DNA from: UBA4660 sp034408895
Lineage (GTDB): Bacteria > Bacteroidota > Bacteroidia > Flavobacteriales_D > Sanyastnellaceae
Assembly: GCA_034408895.1 (NCBI GenBank)
Contig: JAWXCI010000006.1
Coordinates: 1-39,957, forward strand
Direction: 5' to 3'
Length of the DNA: 39,957 nt
Positions 7,727-17,388 of the stretch are shown one piece after another. The notes beneath the pieces were generated by a model. That model made no database searches, had not been told where the DNA came from, and saw only the letters and a program-made list of their open reading frames with translations. A program made the translations under genes and the position numbers. How positions within the stretch are numbered: position 1 is the stretch's first letter; each line of letters opens with the position of its first letter.

Positions 7727-8494
7727 ATGAGCAGCGAAACAATGAATCTGAAACTAAAAATCTGGCGGCAGTCAAATTCAACTGAAGGAGGAAGGTTGGT
7801 AGATTACCAAATCTCCAACATCTCTCCCGACATGTCCTTCCTCGAAATGATGGACGTTCTCAACGATCAACTCGTGGAACGCGGAGATGATACTGTGGCA
7901 TTTGATCACGATTGCCGAGAAGGTATTTGTGGCATGTGCTCGATGTTCATCAATGGAGAAGCTCATGGGCCTAATCGCGGAGTTACCACTTGCCAACTGC
8001 ACATGCGTTCTTTCAAGGATGGTGATACCATTTACATTGAACCGTGGCGTAGCAAAGCATTTCCTGTTATCAAAGATTTGATGGTGGATCGCTCTGCTTT
8101 CGATCGTGTGATAGAAGCTGGTGGATTTGTTTCAGTGAATACAAGCGGAAGAACTCTTGATGCGAATGCTATCCCCATTCCGAAACTCGATGCTGATAAA
8201 AGTTTTGATGCAGCAACATGCATCGGTTGCGGTGCATGTGTGGCCTCTTGTCCCAATGGAAGCGCTATGCTTTTTGTCTCTGCAAAAGTTTCTCAACTTG
8301 CATTGCTTCCACAAGGGCAGGTGGAAAGAAGAGAACGCGTACTCAACATGGTGGAGCAAATGGACAATGAAGGTTTTGGAAATTGCTCCAACATAGGTGC
8401 ATGCGAAGTGCAATGCCCGAAATTGATTTCACTCGAAAACATTGCGCGGATGAACCGGGAGTATTTGATGGCGGGTGTAGCTTCTGAAAAATAG
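7727..8494 (+). CDS. sdhB: Succinate dehydrogenase/fumarate reductase iron-sulfur subunit
   Basis: Carries electrons from the SdhA flavin to the SdhC heme and quinone. The 255-residue protein has the [2Fe-2S] ligands in CREGICGMC plus a downstream cysteine (TTCQLH), then the ferredoxin-type clusters CIGCGACVASCP and CSNIGACEVQCP. The ATG begins one base after the sdhA stop. folB follows after nine bases and may be co-transcribed. Confidence 0.96.
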   Translation: MSSETMNLKLKIWRQSNSTEGGRLVDYQISNISPDMSFLEMMDVLNDQLVERGDDTVAFDHDCREGICGMCSMFINGEAHGPNRGVTTCQLHMRSFKDGDTIYIEPWRSKAFPVIKDLMVDRSAFDRVIEAGGFVSVNTSGRTLDANAIPIPKLDADKSFDAATCIGCGACVASCPNGSAMLFVSAKVSQLALLPQGQVERRERVLNMVEQMDNEGFGNCSNIGACEVQCPKLISLENIARMNREYLMAGVASEK

Positions 8495-8503
8495 AGAATC
8501 CAC

Positions 8504-8854
8504 ATGCCCGTGATTCGCCTCAACCACCTCCGCATCTATGCACACCACGGCTGTTGGCCCGAAGAAGAAATCATAGGTGGTGATTACACCGTTGATGTTG
8601 CCATTGATTTTGATTTCACTGAAGCAGCACTTCAAGATGATCTTTCTAAAACGATTGACTATGTGCGTGTGAACGGAATTGTGCAGCACGAAATGAAAAT
8701 TCGCGCGAAGTTGATTGAGCATGTCGCTCATAGAATTGTTATGTCACTAAGAAAAGAATTTCCAGCCTCAGAAAAAATTTGGGTGAGGCTCACGAAGATG
8801 AATGCGCCTATGCAGGGGCAGGTTGAAAGCGTGAGTGTAGAAATGGAAGGTTAA
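8504..8854 (+). CDS. folB: Dihydroneopterin aldolase
   Basis: Converts 7,8-dihydroneopterin to 6-hydroxymethyl-dihydropterin and glycolaldehyde in folate synthesis. The 116 residues carry the family pattern: IRLNHLRIYAHHGCWPEEE at the N-terminus, a glycine turn followed by VDVAIDFDF, TIDYVRVNGIV in the middle, LIEHVAHRI with the conserved glutamate, and a final WVRLTKMNAPMQG. The start is the only ATG in place, nine bases after sdhB. Its last four bases overlap the end of the convergent minus-strand gene. Confidence 0.9.
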   Translation: MPVIRLNHLRIYAHHGCWPEEEIIGGDYTVDVAIDFDFTEAALQDDLSKTIDYVRVNGIVQHEMKIRAKLIEHVAHRIVMSLRKEFPASEKIWVRLTKMNAPMQGQVESVSVEMEG

Positions 8855-10599
8855 AATTTCAGACGCACGGCTTCTCCCAGTTCAACAACTTTTTCGCCCA
8901 CCATTAAAACGAATTGCAATTGCAAATCACCGGTGACATGTTCGGGTGTACGGAGATTAATTTGTTGATTCACCACATCAAAGACATCTGCAAAAACCGG
9001 AGTGAAAATTTTTTCGTGATCTAGCTTTTCACCATTGTCATCATAGAATTGATAGCTCAATTCATTTCTTTCCATTTTGTTGCCGCTGAATAATGGACGC
9101 GAATTGGAATTTATGATGCGTATGGGAAGATGGTAAGTGCGGTTTTTTGCATCGGGTTTTTCAGCCCCGGCAAATTCAATCTTGATATTCTTAAAAAACT
9201 CATCCGGTTGGATACTGTTAATGGAATCGGTATTGGCGAGTGCAAATTCCGATGCGGACATGCTGAAGTAGCGGGTATTCAATTGTTCAATCCCTTTTCG
9301 CGAGGAGGCATCCGGGGCATAAATGAATTCGTTTGCTTTTACCTGCTCAATGGTGTTCTTGGGAAAATATTCAAGGATCACAACTTGCCTTGTCGCCTTG
9401 CTATCATCAGCGGACGAAAGCAGTAACGACTCATAAGAAAAAGTCCAGTCATGCCCAAATGGTTGGCTCAAATAATTCTCCGCTCGAAAAACCAGTTTTG
9501 GTATTTCCCTGGCATCTGCATATTGGATAGCCCTTTCGAGTTGTGCATAGCGGGCTTCCACTTTTTGTCCATACAGAAAAAGCTGGATGAAGTGGTAGCA
9601 TGAAACAAGAGCGACAAGCCAGACAGTCCATCTCATTTTCAAATAGTATTTTTCCGAGAAGAAAATCATGCATACCATTATGCTGAGAGGAAACAAATAG
9701 CGCTCGAAAGGCTCTAACGTTTTAGAAAAATCGTTGCCATGTTTGTACAATACCATAAGAGTATAAGCCAACACACCCGTGAGAAAAACCAGCGCAATGC
9801 GTTTTCTTTTTTCGTTCCAAAACACGTAGAATGTGATAGCGGTAAGTACCAGCAGTCCGGTGAGGTAAACGCCACAGTAGGTGAACCACTGCATATAGTT
9901 GAAGCCAATGATTCGTTCAGTGAGAGAGTGTTGCTCCTCATCCGGATTGAATGATCGCATGTCGTAATCATCCAGCAGGCGCAAATGCAGAATGATGAGC
10001 AACAGTGATACACCCACTTCCGCAAAAGATGATCTTATTTTCCTTTTGCCGGTGAGGAAAAACCAACCCAACAATGAGGGAACCAGCAATGAATACAATG
10101 GATGATTGAAGATGGTGAAAACGAGAAGTGCAGTGAACAGCAGCCAATACAACACATCTCTTTTTGCTTTTGTAAGGACACAGGCCAGCATGAAAAAAAA
10201 AGGAACTCCCAGATACAATTCTGAAACGGGATTGAAATAATTCCATCTGGAACCAATCACGAATACAAGCAACATGGCCAGTCCCATTGGTTTGTTTTTC
10301 ATGCTGAATGCAATAACAAAATATCCGCAAGCCATGAGCAACCACTCGTTGAATGAAAACAAAATGATGATCGTGCGCAACGATGCGTTCATCTTCATTG
10401 CCAACATGGGCAGAAGTTGTGTGAGGAACGAAACCGGCCGCAGGTGCACAACGAAGAATTTATCTTCATTGATCATTTGGAAAAGATATCCGGAGGCGTC
10501 ACCGTACAAGCGGATGCTTGCGTAATACAACGAAAAAAACAGCCAACCCGCGAGAATGCCAATACTCAGTCCGATCAGATTTTTTTCTTTCCCTTTCAA
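8851..10599 (-). CDS. Polytopic membrane protein, GtrC-like partner of the adjacent glycosyltransferase
   Basis: 582 residues. About ten to eleven hydrophobic segments fill the first 360 residues (for example IGLSIGILAGWLFFSLYYA), followed by a soluble tail of about 210 residues with no motif I can name. The architecture is that of GT-C-type or GtrC-like membrane glycosyltransferases, which use a polyprenyl-phosphate sugar made by a GtrB-like enzyme. That enzyme is encoded immediately upstream, 12 bases away. The start appears to be TTG at 10599, because an in-frame stop lies 15 bases upstream and the next ATG would remove the first membrane helix. Function is inferred from topology and neighbour only. 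Confidence 0.65.
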   Translation of the reverse strand: MKGKEKNLIGLSIGILAGWLFFSLYYASIRLYGDASGYLFQMINEDKFFVVHLRPVSFLTQLLPMLAMKMNASLRTIIILFSFNEWLLMACGYFVIAFSMKNKPMGLAMLLVFVIGSRWNYFNPVSELYLGVPFFFMLACVLTKAKRDVLYWLLFTALLVFTIFNHPLYSLLVPSLLGWFFLTGKRKIRSSFAEVGVSLLLIILHLRLLDDYDMRSFNPDEEQHSLTERIIGFNYMQWFTYCGVYLTGLLVLTAITFYVFWNEKRKRIALVFLTGVLAYTLMVLYKHGNDFSKTLEPFERYLFPLSIMVCMIFFSEKYYLKMRWTVWLVALVSCYHFIQLFLYGQKVEARYAQLERAIQYADAREIPKLVFRAENYLSQPFGHDWTFSYESLLLSSADDSKATRQVVILEYFPKNTIEQVKANEFIYAPDASSRKGIEQLNTRYFSMSASEFALANTDSINSIQPDEFFKNIKIEFAGAEKPDAKNRTYHLPIRIINSNSRPLFSGNKMERNELSYQFYDDNGEKLDHEKIFTPVFADVFDVVNQQINLRTPEHVTGDLQLQFVLMVGEKVVELGEAVRLKF

Positions 10600-10611
10600 T
10601 CGAGTAGTTGG

Positions 10612-11574
10612 TTAAAGTGCAGTTTCATTTGCATCAATCGTCTTGTCCATGTTTGTTTCGTTGATGAGATACAGCGGCCTGTTCCTCACATTCGCGTTGA
10701 TCCGGCTGATGTATTCCCCAATGATGCCGATGCCTATCAACTGGATTCCCCCGATGAACAAAACGGACAGGATAAGTGATGCCCAGCCGGGTACATAGTC
10801 CTTGATGATGAAGCGTGAGTAGAGCGTATAGAGCATGATGATAAATGCAATTCCACTGACTACAAAACCGGCAATGGTTGCAAATCGCAGTGGAAAATTG
10901 CTGAAAGATGTGACACCATCTAGTGCGAAGCGAATCATCTTCCTGTAAGTATATCCTGTTTTTCCAGCGTTTCTTTTTTCACGATTATATTCTACATAAG
11001 TCTGCCGGAAACCCGCCCATGCAATTTGACCCCGCAGGTATTTCTGTTGTTCGGGCATGTTGCGGAGCACCGCAACAATTCTTCGCGACATGATTCGGAA
11101 ATCTCCGGTATCCACAGGAATGTTGAACGAAGTGAGACGAGAGAGGATACGATAGAAAATTTTTGCGGTAATTTTTTTGAGCCATGATTCGCCACTACGC
11201 GATTTGCGCTTGGCATATACCACATCGTTTCCTTCCATTAGCTTCTTATACAATTGCACAATGACTTCGGGTGGATCCTGGAGATCGGCATCAATGATTA
11301 CCACCGCATCGCCATGGGCGTGATCGAGGCCTGCACTCACCGCCACCTGGTGTCCGAAATTCCTGCTGAGGTCAATAAAACGGACTTGTGCATTTTCTTG
11401 TGCAAGGGATTTTATGATGTGCAAAGAGTTGTCGCGACTTCCATCATTTACAAAAACGAGTTGAAAAGAATCGGTGATGGACTTTAGAACAGCATGAATG
11501 CGATCATGAAGATGAAGAATGTTTTCTTCTTCATTGTAAATGGGGATGATGACGGAGATTTTTGGTGGAGGCAT
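10612..11574 (-). CDS. Family 2 glycosyltransferase, GtrB/DPM1-like polyprenyl-phosphate sugar transferase
   Basis: 320 residues with an N-terminal GT-A fold: KISVIIPIYNEEENI at the start, FVNDGSRDNS, DLSRNFGHQVAVSAGLDHA and the nucleotide-sugar/metal motif IIDADLQDPPEV. Two C-terminal membrane hairpins follow (FATIAGFVVSGIAFIIMLY and LILSVLFIGGIQLIGIGIIG), ending in GEYISRI. This is the GtrB/ArnC-like layout: transfer of a sugar to undecaprenyl phosphate at the inner face of the cytoplasmic membrane. The following gene encodes the probable acceptor-side transferase. Which sugar is moved cannot be told from sequence. Confidence 0.88.
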   Translation of the reverse strand: MPPPKISVIIPIYNEEENILHLHDRIHAVLKSITDSFQLVFVNDGSRDNSLHIIKSLAQENAQVRFIDLSRNFGHQVAVSAGLDHAHGDAVVIIDADLQDPPEVIVQLYKKLMEGNDVVYAKRKSRSGESWLKKITAKIFYRILSRLTSFNIPVDTGDFRIMSRRIVAVLRNMPEQQKYLRGQIAWAGFRQTYVEYNREKRNAGKTGYTYRKMIRFALDGVTSFSNFPLRFATIAGFVVSGIAFIIMLYTLYSRFIIKDYVPGWASLILSVLFIGGIQLIGIGIIGEYISRINANVRNRPLYLINETNMDKTIDANETAL

Positions 11575-11699
11575 ATCGAGAATTGCTACTTACTTCATTT
11601 CGTCATTCAAAGAAGTGCTGGATTTTTTGAGGAACCTGCCGCCATCGAAAATTGACAAAACGCAAATCCTTTCTGGCGAGATTTCGGCCCCCATCCCAC

Positions 11700-14600
11700 T
11701 TACTCTGCTCCGATTAGGGAGAAGGCACCGTCATAATCTATCTTCTTGCCTGTACATAATTCCTCGTACCTGATAGTATAGAAATACACACCGGATGACG
11801 CCATTTCATTATCTATTTTTCCGTGCCATCCTTTTTCAAAGTCATTGGTTTCAAAAAGCAGTTCGCCCCACCGGTTGTATATCCGGAATTGGTAATCCCT
11901 GATATCCTGTGCAACGGGACCAAACTTTTCATTCTTGCCATCGCCATTGGGTGTAAAAATGTTGGGCATAAATACATACGGTTCGAAGGCAGTCGGTACA
12001 AAAAGTAATGTGTCAGAATAAGAACATGGACCAATGGTTACTTCAGCCCAATAGTTACCATCATCATTCACTACAATGGATGAGGTGGTTTCTCCTGTAC
12101 TCCATAAATAAGTAGCTCCGGGCACTTCCGCAGCCTGGAGGGTTAGTTCCACTTCATCGCAGGTTATCAGATCATCACCCAGGCTAAAAACAGGGGTGAA
12201 ATAAAAACTGACATCAATATCATCATCGCCTTCGCATCCATTATTATTCACGGTTAAAGAATAGTTTCCAGATTGGCTCACTGTAATGGCGGTGGTACTT
12301 TCTCCGGTAGACCACAGGTAGGTGTCGGCTATAATGTTTGCATTCAACTGGTAGTTATCCTCATCGCAAAGTTCTACATCATTCCCAATATTAAAAACGG
12401 GTATTGTTCCTACAGCAACTACTACCTCATCGAAAGCCGAGCAATTAAAATTATCATCCCACACGGTAACGGAATAAGTTCCGGGAGTGCTGACTGAAAG
12501 TGTTTGACCGGTTGAAAAATCGTTCCACTGGTAGTAGCCAGCATCGGTTCCTGCATCCAGTATGATGCTTCCACCACTGCAAAGGGTTTGGTCAGGGCCA
12601 AGGTTAAGCGCTGGTCCGGGGTCCAATGTCACATTGATGGTATCGCTTGTTATACAAACCCCACTGGTTACCTCAACCCAATACATTCCTTCTTCGGTCA
12701 CGGTAATGGATTGTCCTGTTTGCCCCGTACTCCACTCGTATACGCCATCAAACGGGCCGTTGGCATACAGCCACACTTCTCCCCAGCTTTCACAGTATTC
12801 TATATCAGGACCTAAGCCGAAGTAAGGCAACAGGATGTTTACGAAAATGGTGTCAGAATCTTCGCACACACCTGCATTGCTGGCAGTCACGATATAAGTC
12901 TGGCTGAAGTTTCCGAAATCATTTAATAATGTAGATGATGAGTTGGGTGTTTGCAGGTATTCCGGTGGCGACCACTGCCAAACCAGGTTAGGGAGGTCTG
13001 CATTATCTTCAGCCTGCAACACTACTTCGGTAAATCCGCATACTTCAATGTCACTGCCTGCTGCAATGTCGGGTGCTGGAAACACAGAAACGGTGGTGCT
13101 GTCGTTATACTCACACGAGCCTCCGTCAGAAAGAGTGACGGTATAAGTAATTGTTCCCTCGGGACTCGCCAAAGGGTTATTATCCGTGGCATCGCTTAGC
13201 CAGGTGCTTGGCGTCCACTCCAGGTTCTGTGGAGCGCCTTCTATAGCGCTAATATAAATCTGGTCTATAGCCCAGTTATCTTCTCCTGCCCCTGAAAATA
13301 TAGGCTGACTCCAACGGAAGCGTGTATTGGCTGAATAGGCTGCCAGTGGAATAGAAACAAAAAGTTCAGTAAAATTAGGATAGGCTGCTTCATTATATGT
13401 AGCAATGGTATTAAAGGGGCCGCCAGTCGAATAAGCGAGTATAATGTTTTCGCCCGCCTCGGTATCATCACAAGGTGGTGCACCATCAGCCACTTTCAGA
13501 AGAAAATGTACTGTCCCGCCATTGCTCACGTCCACTGCAATGGTAGTGGCACTGCGGGTGCCCCCACCATTGAAGTAAAGTGCGTTTTGGTTTCCGGCTC
13601 CACAATCATCGGAAGCAATTCCGCCCAGTACATCTTCCCATTGATTACTGTCAAAATTGGTGGCAATCAAATCGGACAGTATAAGCAATTCATAATTGGC
13701 TTCTAACTGAACCTGGTCTCCTGTACATAAATATGCAACCGGAGGAGTTACATTTAATCCCGCAATACTTCCGGGGTTTACTTCTACTGTGACTATCCCG
13801 GTTCCGTAATTGCAACCACCTGGTGAAGTAACAGTAAGCGTATATTCTGTGGTTTCAAACGGACTAGCCAATGGAGTTGCAGATGTCGGATTATCCAGCC
13901 CGAATGCAGGCGACCAAGAATACTGATAATAGTTATTAAACGGATCCACATCGGAGATTAACTGTACGGCCTGAAACTGGCAAATGGGCGCATCCGGTTC
14001 AGCGATGCTCACATTGATGGGCTGTTCGGGAATTTCGACACTAAACAACTCCTGGTGCTGGCAGTCGGAAATAAATTCATATCCGGTTCCTATATATACA
14101 CCTGATTCTATTGGAGGATAAATAATAAATTGTGCACCGTAACCCAGCGTGTCCTCGGGAAATGCTGAGTTTACCCAGAAGATATTATTGTAGTCACCTT
14201 CCAGCCCGATATAAAGAGTATCCGTTTCTGTTGCACAAAGCACCTGGTCAATGATTACACCGGGCACATGCCTAAATGAGCCTACAGAATAAGCATAACT
14301 TTCATAACCCCCTGTTCCATATACATAACCCGTTACCCCATCGGGAGCATCCAGGGTATGGCTTCCCTCGTTTATGTCTATTTGGGCATACGAGAAATCG
14401 GGACAGGAAGGAACCACATCAAACGCAGAGACAGGAATAGAAACACCATCCAATGTTGCCTCTCCCACATCAACGGTGGACACAATGAGGTTCACATTGT
14501 GCTGCGTAATAACTACAGATTCCACTGTGGAGAAGGTTATATTCTGGATGCTTTGATTCACATCATCCAAAATAAGCATGGCCGGATCGCCCGCCCCGCC

Positions 14601-15599
14601 ACAGTCCAGCCCTTCCATGTACTGAATTACATTGATGGGGAGGTTGGACTGAATACACAGCACGTTACTTGTGCTATTGTATTCGTTACTGTCACCCGCA
14701 TCGAGATTAATGGGGGCGCCTCCATTCACGGTTACCTGTGTGCCATCCTGGTGGGCAAGTATTTTATAGGTGTAGCTATTGGCCAATGAAAATGGAACTA
14801 AGATAAATTCCGTACCCCAGGCATCCGTGGGGAAGTTTTGTTCACATACATGATCACAGGCCGTGCATCCATAAGGAATATTAGGACAATCGGATCCGCT
14901 GAATACAGCAAAAGGGCGACATGGTCCGCTGGCTTCTGTTCCTGCTATCAAACTTCCTGTAAGGTCATCATCCCAGTTTTGTGCTTTCAACTGGTAGGAT
15001 TCTCCCTGATCCATCTGGATAGTATAAGTAACACCTGCAAGTTGGCCTGAAGAAGTATTGGTAGATGGGGTAATTTCAATTTCTGTGTCATCAGCGGTGG
15101 CCACCACCATCATCTCTGAGTTGTAATCATAACCCTCCAAACCCTGGTAGGCAGCCACACGGTATTCCGTGCCCAATGCTGCCATCGGCAGGCATTTCAT
15201 TCCGTCAGCGGTAAAGCCTTTGAAGTTGATGGCAAATACAGCCACAGTATCTGCTGTTTCCACCAGTACCCCTGTTTGGTCCAGGGATCCGAAGGTGAGG
15301 GTTTCAGCAATATTGTTAGGTACTGTAACAGTTGTAGTCACGTTGGCATTTACCACAAAATTTTGGGTCCAGCCCTGTAGTGGAACTGAAACCGTTCCGG
15401 TGGTGTTTTGGTCAGATGTAATGAATATATCCAACTTGGCGTCACCCTGTAGTTCATAGTTTTTCATGAAGCCTATCCAAAATTCTTTTCCCTTGGTCTG
15501 TATTATTTCGCCATCTTGGGAAAGGACATTGAACTGAAAACATAGCAGTGAAAGGCATGTAAAAACTCTGGTGAGTTTAATTGTGTAAGAATGGTTCAT
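11700..15599 (-). CDS. T9SS type B-sorted adhesin with IgGFc-binding-like N-terminal domain
   Basis: 1299 residues from the ATG at 15599, chosen because it begins a clear signal peptide (MNHSYTIKLTRVFTCLSLLC...); an ATG at 15665 would add 22 non-signal residues and lies upstream of the promoter. After the signal comes an IgGFc-binding-like domain (about 35-400; GKEFWIGFMKNY, VFAINFKGF, NVIQYMEG). A long PKD/Ig-like region follows with at least four repeats of the form LGxDxxxC...YLWSTGE...I.V...G.Y. The end is a gliding-motility-type sorting domain (PNIFTPNGDGKNEKF, FRIYNRWGELLFE, W.G, SGVYFYTI). This predicts outer-membrane export by T9SS and surface attachment, with a likely role in adhesion or gliding. 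A good promoter lies at 15650-15679. Confidence 0.92.
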   Translation of the reverse strand: MNHSYTIKLTRVFTCLSLLCFQFNVLSQDGEIIQTKGKEFWIGFMKNYELQGDAKLDIFITSDQNTTGTVSVPLQGWTQNFVVNANVTTTVTVPNNIAETLTFGSLDQTGVLVETADTVAVFAINFKGFTADGMKCLPMAALGTEYRVAAYQGLEGYDYNSEMMVVATADDTEIEITPSTNTSSGQLAGVTYTIQMDQGESYQLKAQNWDDDLTGSLIAGTEASGPCRPFAVFSGSDCPNIPYGCTACDHVCEQNFPTDAWGTEFILVPFSLANSYTYKILAHQDGTQVTVNGGAPINLDAGDSNEYNSTSNVLCIQSNLPINVIQYMEGLDCGGAGDPAMLILDDVNQSIQNITFSTVESVVITQHNVNLIVSTVDVGEATLDGVSIPVSAFDVVPSCPDFSYAQIDINEGSHTLDAPDGVTGYVYGTGGYESYAYSVGSFRHVPGVIIDQVLCATETDTLYIGLEGDYNNIFWVNSAFPEDTLGYGAQFIIYPPIESGVYIGTGYEFISDCQHQELFSVEIPEQPINVSIAEPDAPICQFQAVQLISDVDPFNNYYQYSWSPAFGLDNPTSATPLASPFETTEYTLTVTSPGGCNYGTGIVTVEVNPGSIAGLNVTPPVAYLCTGDQVQLEANYELLILSDLIATNFDSNQWEDVLGGIASDDCGAGNQNALYFNGGGTRSATTIAVDVSNGGTVHFLLKVADGAPPCDDTEAGENIILAYSTGGPFNTIATYNEAAYPNFTELFVSIPLAAYSANTRFRWSQPIFSGAGEDNWAIDQIYISAIEGAPQNLEWTPSTWLSDATDNNPLASPEGTITYTVTLSDGGSCEYNDSTTVSVFPAPDIAAGSDIEVCGFTEVVLQAEDNADLPNLVWQWSPPEYLQTPNSSSTLLNDFGNFSQTYIVTASNAGVCEDSDTIFVNILLPYFGLGPDIEYCESWGEVWLYANGPFDGVYEWSTGQTGQSITVTEEGMYWVEVTSGVCITSDTINVTLDPGPALNLGPDQTLCSGGSIILDAGTDAGYYQWNDFSTGQTLSVSTPGTYSVTVWDDNFNCSAFDEVVVAVGTIPVFNIGNDVELCDEDNYQLNANIIADTYLWSTGESTTAITVSQSGNYSLTVNNNGCEGDDDIDVSFYFTPVFSLGDDLITCDEVELTLQAAEVPGATYLWSTGETTSSIVVNDDGNYWAEVTIGPCSYSDTLLFVPTAFEPYVFMPNIFTPNGDGKNEKFGPVAQDIRDYQFRIYNRWGELLFETNDFEKGWHGKIDNEMASSGVYFYTIRYEELCTGKKIDYDGAFSLIGAE

Positions 15600-15649
15600 G
15601 GTATAAGATTTTGTTGGTAAAGAATCGGTGTTCTCTTCACACAAAAAAA

Positions 15650-15679
15650 CAAATGTAACGGACATAAAGACACAGCAAA
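15650..15679 (-). promoter_or_regulatory. Bacteroidota-type promoter of the type B-sorted adhesin
   Basis: On the minus strand TTTG (15679-15676) is followed after 18 bases by TACATTTG (15657-15650), a full match to the Bacteroidota pattern TTTG-N17-19-TAnnTTTG. It is about 50 bases before the ATG at 15599. This supports that start over the longer frame. Confidence 0.8.
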
Positions 15680-15714
15680 CGGAGTTTGAGTTGGCCGCAA
15701 TGGAATATTTAATC

Positions 15715-16368
15715 TCAGGTTGCTATTTCATTCACCATCTCCGGCACCACCAATTTCCCTGCAGTCTTCGCCACAATTTCTTCTATTGAAATGCCAGGGG
15801 CGCGTTCAAGAAGATGAAATGCTCCATCGCGTATGTCGAATACTCCGAGGTCTGTCACCACTTTTTTCACGCACTTCACTCCGGTGAGCGGAAGTGTGCA
15901 TTGTGAAAGCAATTTCGAATTTCCTGCTTTGTCGCAATGTTGCATCGCAACAATAATGTTCTTGGCTGATGCCACAAGATCCATTGCGCCACCCATTCCC
16001 TTCACCATTTTACCCGGTACTTTCCAATTGGCAATATCTCCCTGGTCGGTCACTTCCATTGCACCCAGAATGGTGAGGTCAACTTTCCGGGCGCGAATCA
16101 TCCCGAAGCTCATGGCGCTATCGAAGAAGACAGAACCGGGAAGCGTGGTGATGGTTTGTTTACCTGCATTGATAAGATCGGGGTCTTCTTCTCCCTCAAA
16201 AGGAAATGGACCCATGCCCAGCAATCCGTTTTCACTTTGCAGAATTACTTCGATGCCATCGGGAATGTAATTGGCAACGAGTGTGGGAATTCCAATACCC
16301 AGGTTCACGTACATCCCGTCTTTCACTTCCAGAGCGATGCGTTTTGCTATTCCGTTTTTATCGAGCAT
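15715..16368 (-). CDS. scoB: 3-oxoacid CoA-transferase subunit B
   Basis: 217 residues matching the B subunit of succinyl-CoA:3-ketoacid (or acetate/butyrate) CoA-transferases. The catalytic glutamate is at about residue 46 in SENGLLGMGP. Other markers are VNLGIGIPTL, PGSVFFDSAMSFGMIR, GAMEVTDQGDIANW and MGGAMDLV. The enzyme moves CoA between succinyl-CoA and acetoacetate in ketone-body or polymer use, working as a dimer of A and B chains. No A subunit lies in this window; upstream is a broken acyltransferase instead. The partner must be elsewhere, or has been lost. Confidence 0.92.
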   Translation of the reverse strand: MLDKNGIAKRIALEVKDGMYVNLGIGIPTLVANYIPDGIEVILQSENGLLGMGPFPFEGEEDPDLINAGKQTITTLPGSVFFDSAMSFGMIRARKVDLTILGAMEVTDQGDIANWKVPGKMVKGMGGAMDLVASAKNIIVAMQHCDKAGNSKLLSQCTLPLTGVKCVKKVVTDLGVFDIRDGAFHLLERAPGISIEEIVAKTAGKLVVPEMVNEIAT

Positions 16369-16405
16369 ATCAATTTGAAAATTTGAAAATGATTTGGGTG
16401 GCTAG

Positions 16406-16929
16406 TTACCTTTTCGTTAGTATGACGGCAAACTTATCCTTCCACTTCAAAAAGTGCTTTTCAAAAAATTCAAAACTGAGAGCGGAGATAAGAATGGTTG
16501 AGCTAAGGTAGATGAGCCAGTATTTCCACCAATCGTGTTCCACGAAGTCGTTGGGCTGCACCACCATCAGTATCACGAAACTCACAAGAATGTTGTGATA
16601 CATATAGAGTCCGTAGGATGTTTTGCCGAGGTAATGAATAAAATTCTTTCGTTTGAATGACAACCATGACTTAGGATTGAACATGTACTTCAGCATCCAG
16701 AAAATAAAACATACTCCGAAAAGATATTGGTAAAGAGCTGGCTCATGATGTTGTGGGCTGTAGGCTGACTCCCTGCATTTATCATCACCCAAATAAATAA
16801 AGCATATGCTGCTGTGCGAATGCTCCATTGAATGTTCAACACAATCGGCTTGAGGTGATGCACGCACGCAATCACTCCACCGAGGGCCAGCATATCCATA
16901 CGGCAAAGTGTATTCAGGTGATTATGCAT
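16406..16929 (-). pseudogene. Truncated, frameshifted acyltransferase-3 (OafA-like) remnant
   Basis: Two overlapping frames together give the C-terminal part of a membrane O-acyltransferase. The upstream frame reads LNTLCRMDMLALGGVIAC and AAYALFIWVMINAG. The downstream frame reads YQYLFGVCFIFWMLKYMF, HYLGKTSYGLYMYHNILV and FEFFEKHFLKWKDK. The switch is needed at about 16740-16790. The N-terminal two thirds, including the catalytic histidine region, are absent, and the remnant starts at about 16930 beside another gene fossil. Confidence 0.75.
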
Positions 16930-17021
16930 GAAGGCCTTCCATTACTCAAAATGGAAATGAATGATGTGCCTGTTGATGGGGTTTATCAACTACACTCGTT
17001 GCAGAAGCAGAAGTTAGCTAA

Positions 17022-17332
17022 ACCGTTTCACTTGTAGATGAGAATGGATGTTATTCCGTTTTGGAAGCAATAAACTTCGTTGGGGTCTCAGAGAATTTTC
17101 AATCTTCAATTTTAAATATCGTTCCTAATCCCGTCACCGATTTTTTCACCATCCAATTATTTACATTCAATGCAGGCGATTCTTTCACGGTGATGGACGC
17201 GATGGGAAGAATTGTTCTTCAGCAAAACATTACTTCAAAAGAGATGGTGATGGATGCGGGTGCGTGGGAGAGTGGGGTGTATGAAGTGAGGTAAGCGGAC
17301 AATTTCTATACAGAAAACTGATAAAGGAATAA
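17022..17332 (+). pseudogene. Decayed T9SS type A sorting domain, copy 1
   Basis: The frame opens after a stop at 17019-17021 and reads VDENGCYSV, SSILNIVPNPVTDFFTIQL, AGDSFTVMDAMGRIVLQQN and ESGVYEVR, then stops at 17292-17294. This is the end of a T9SS type A protein. In the next frame SGQFLYRKLIKE continues to a stop at 17330-17332 and supplies the usual last strand, so a single-base loss near 17292 broke it. The body of the protein upstream is missing or unrecognisable. Confidence 0.75.
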
Positions 17333-17357
17333 ACACTGATTCGCCTGGTCTTCGCTC

Positions 17358-17365
17358 TAAATTTG
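17358..17365 (+). promoter_or_regulatory. Candidate -7 box before the DUF433 antitoxin gene
   Basis: TAAATTTG fits TAnnTTTG and lies 23 bases before the ATG at 17389. No clear TTTG -33 box is seen. Confidence 0.45.
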
Positions 17366-17388
17366 TTCCAACAGAAATCCACACAGCA

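Noticed and set aside
14358..14789. 143-residue plus-strand frame inside the adhesin gene
   Set aside because: It lies wholly opposite a well-supported domain-rich gene; composition is that of an antisense shadow.
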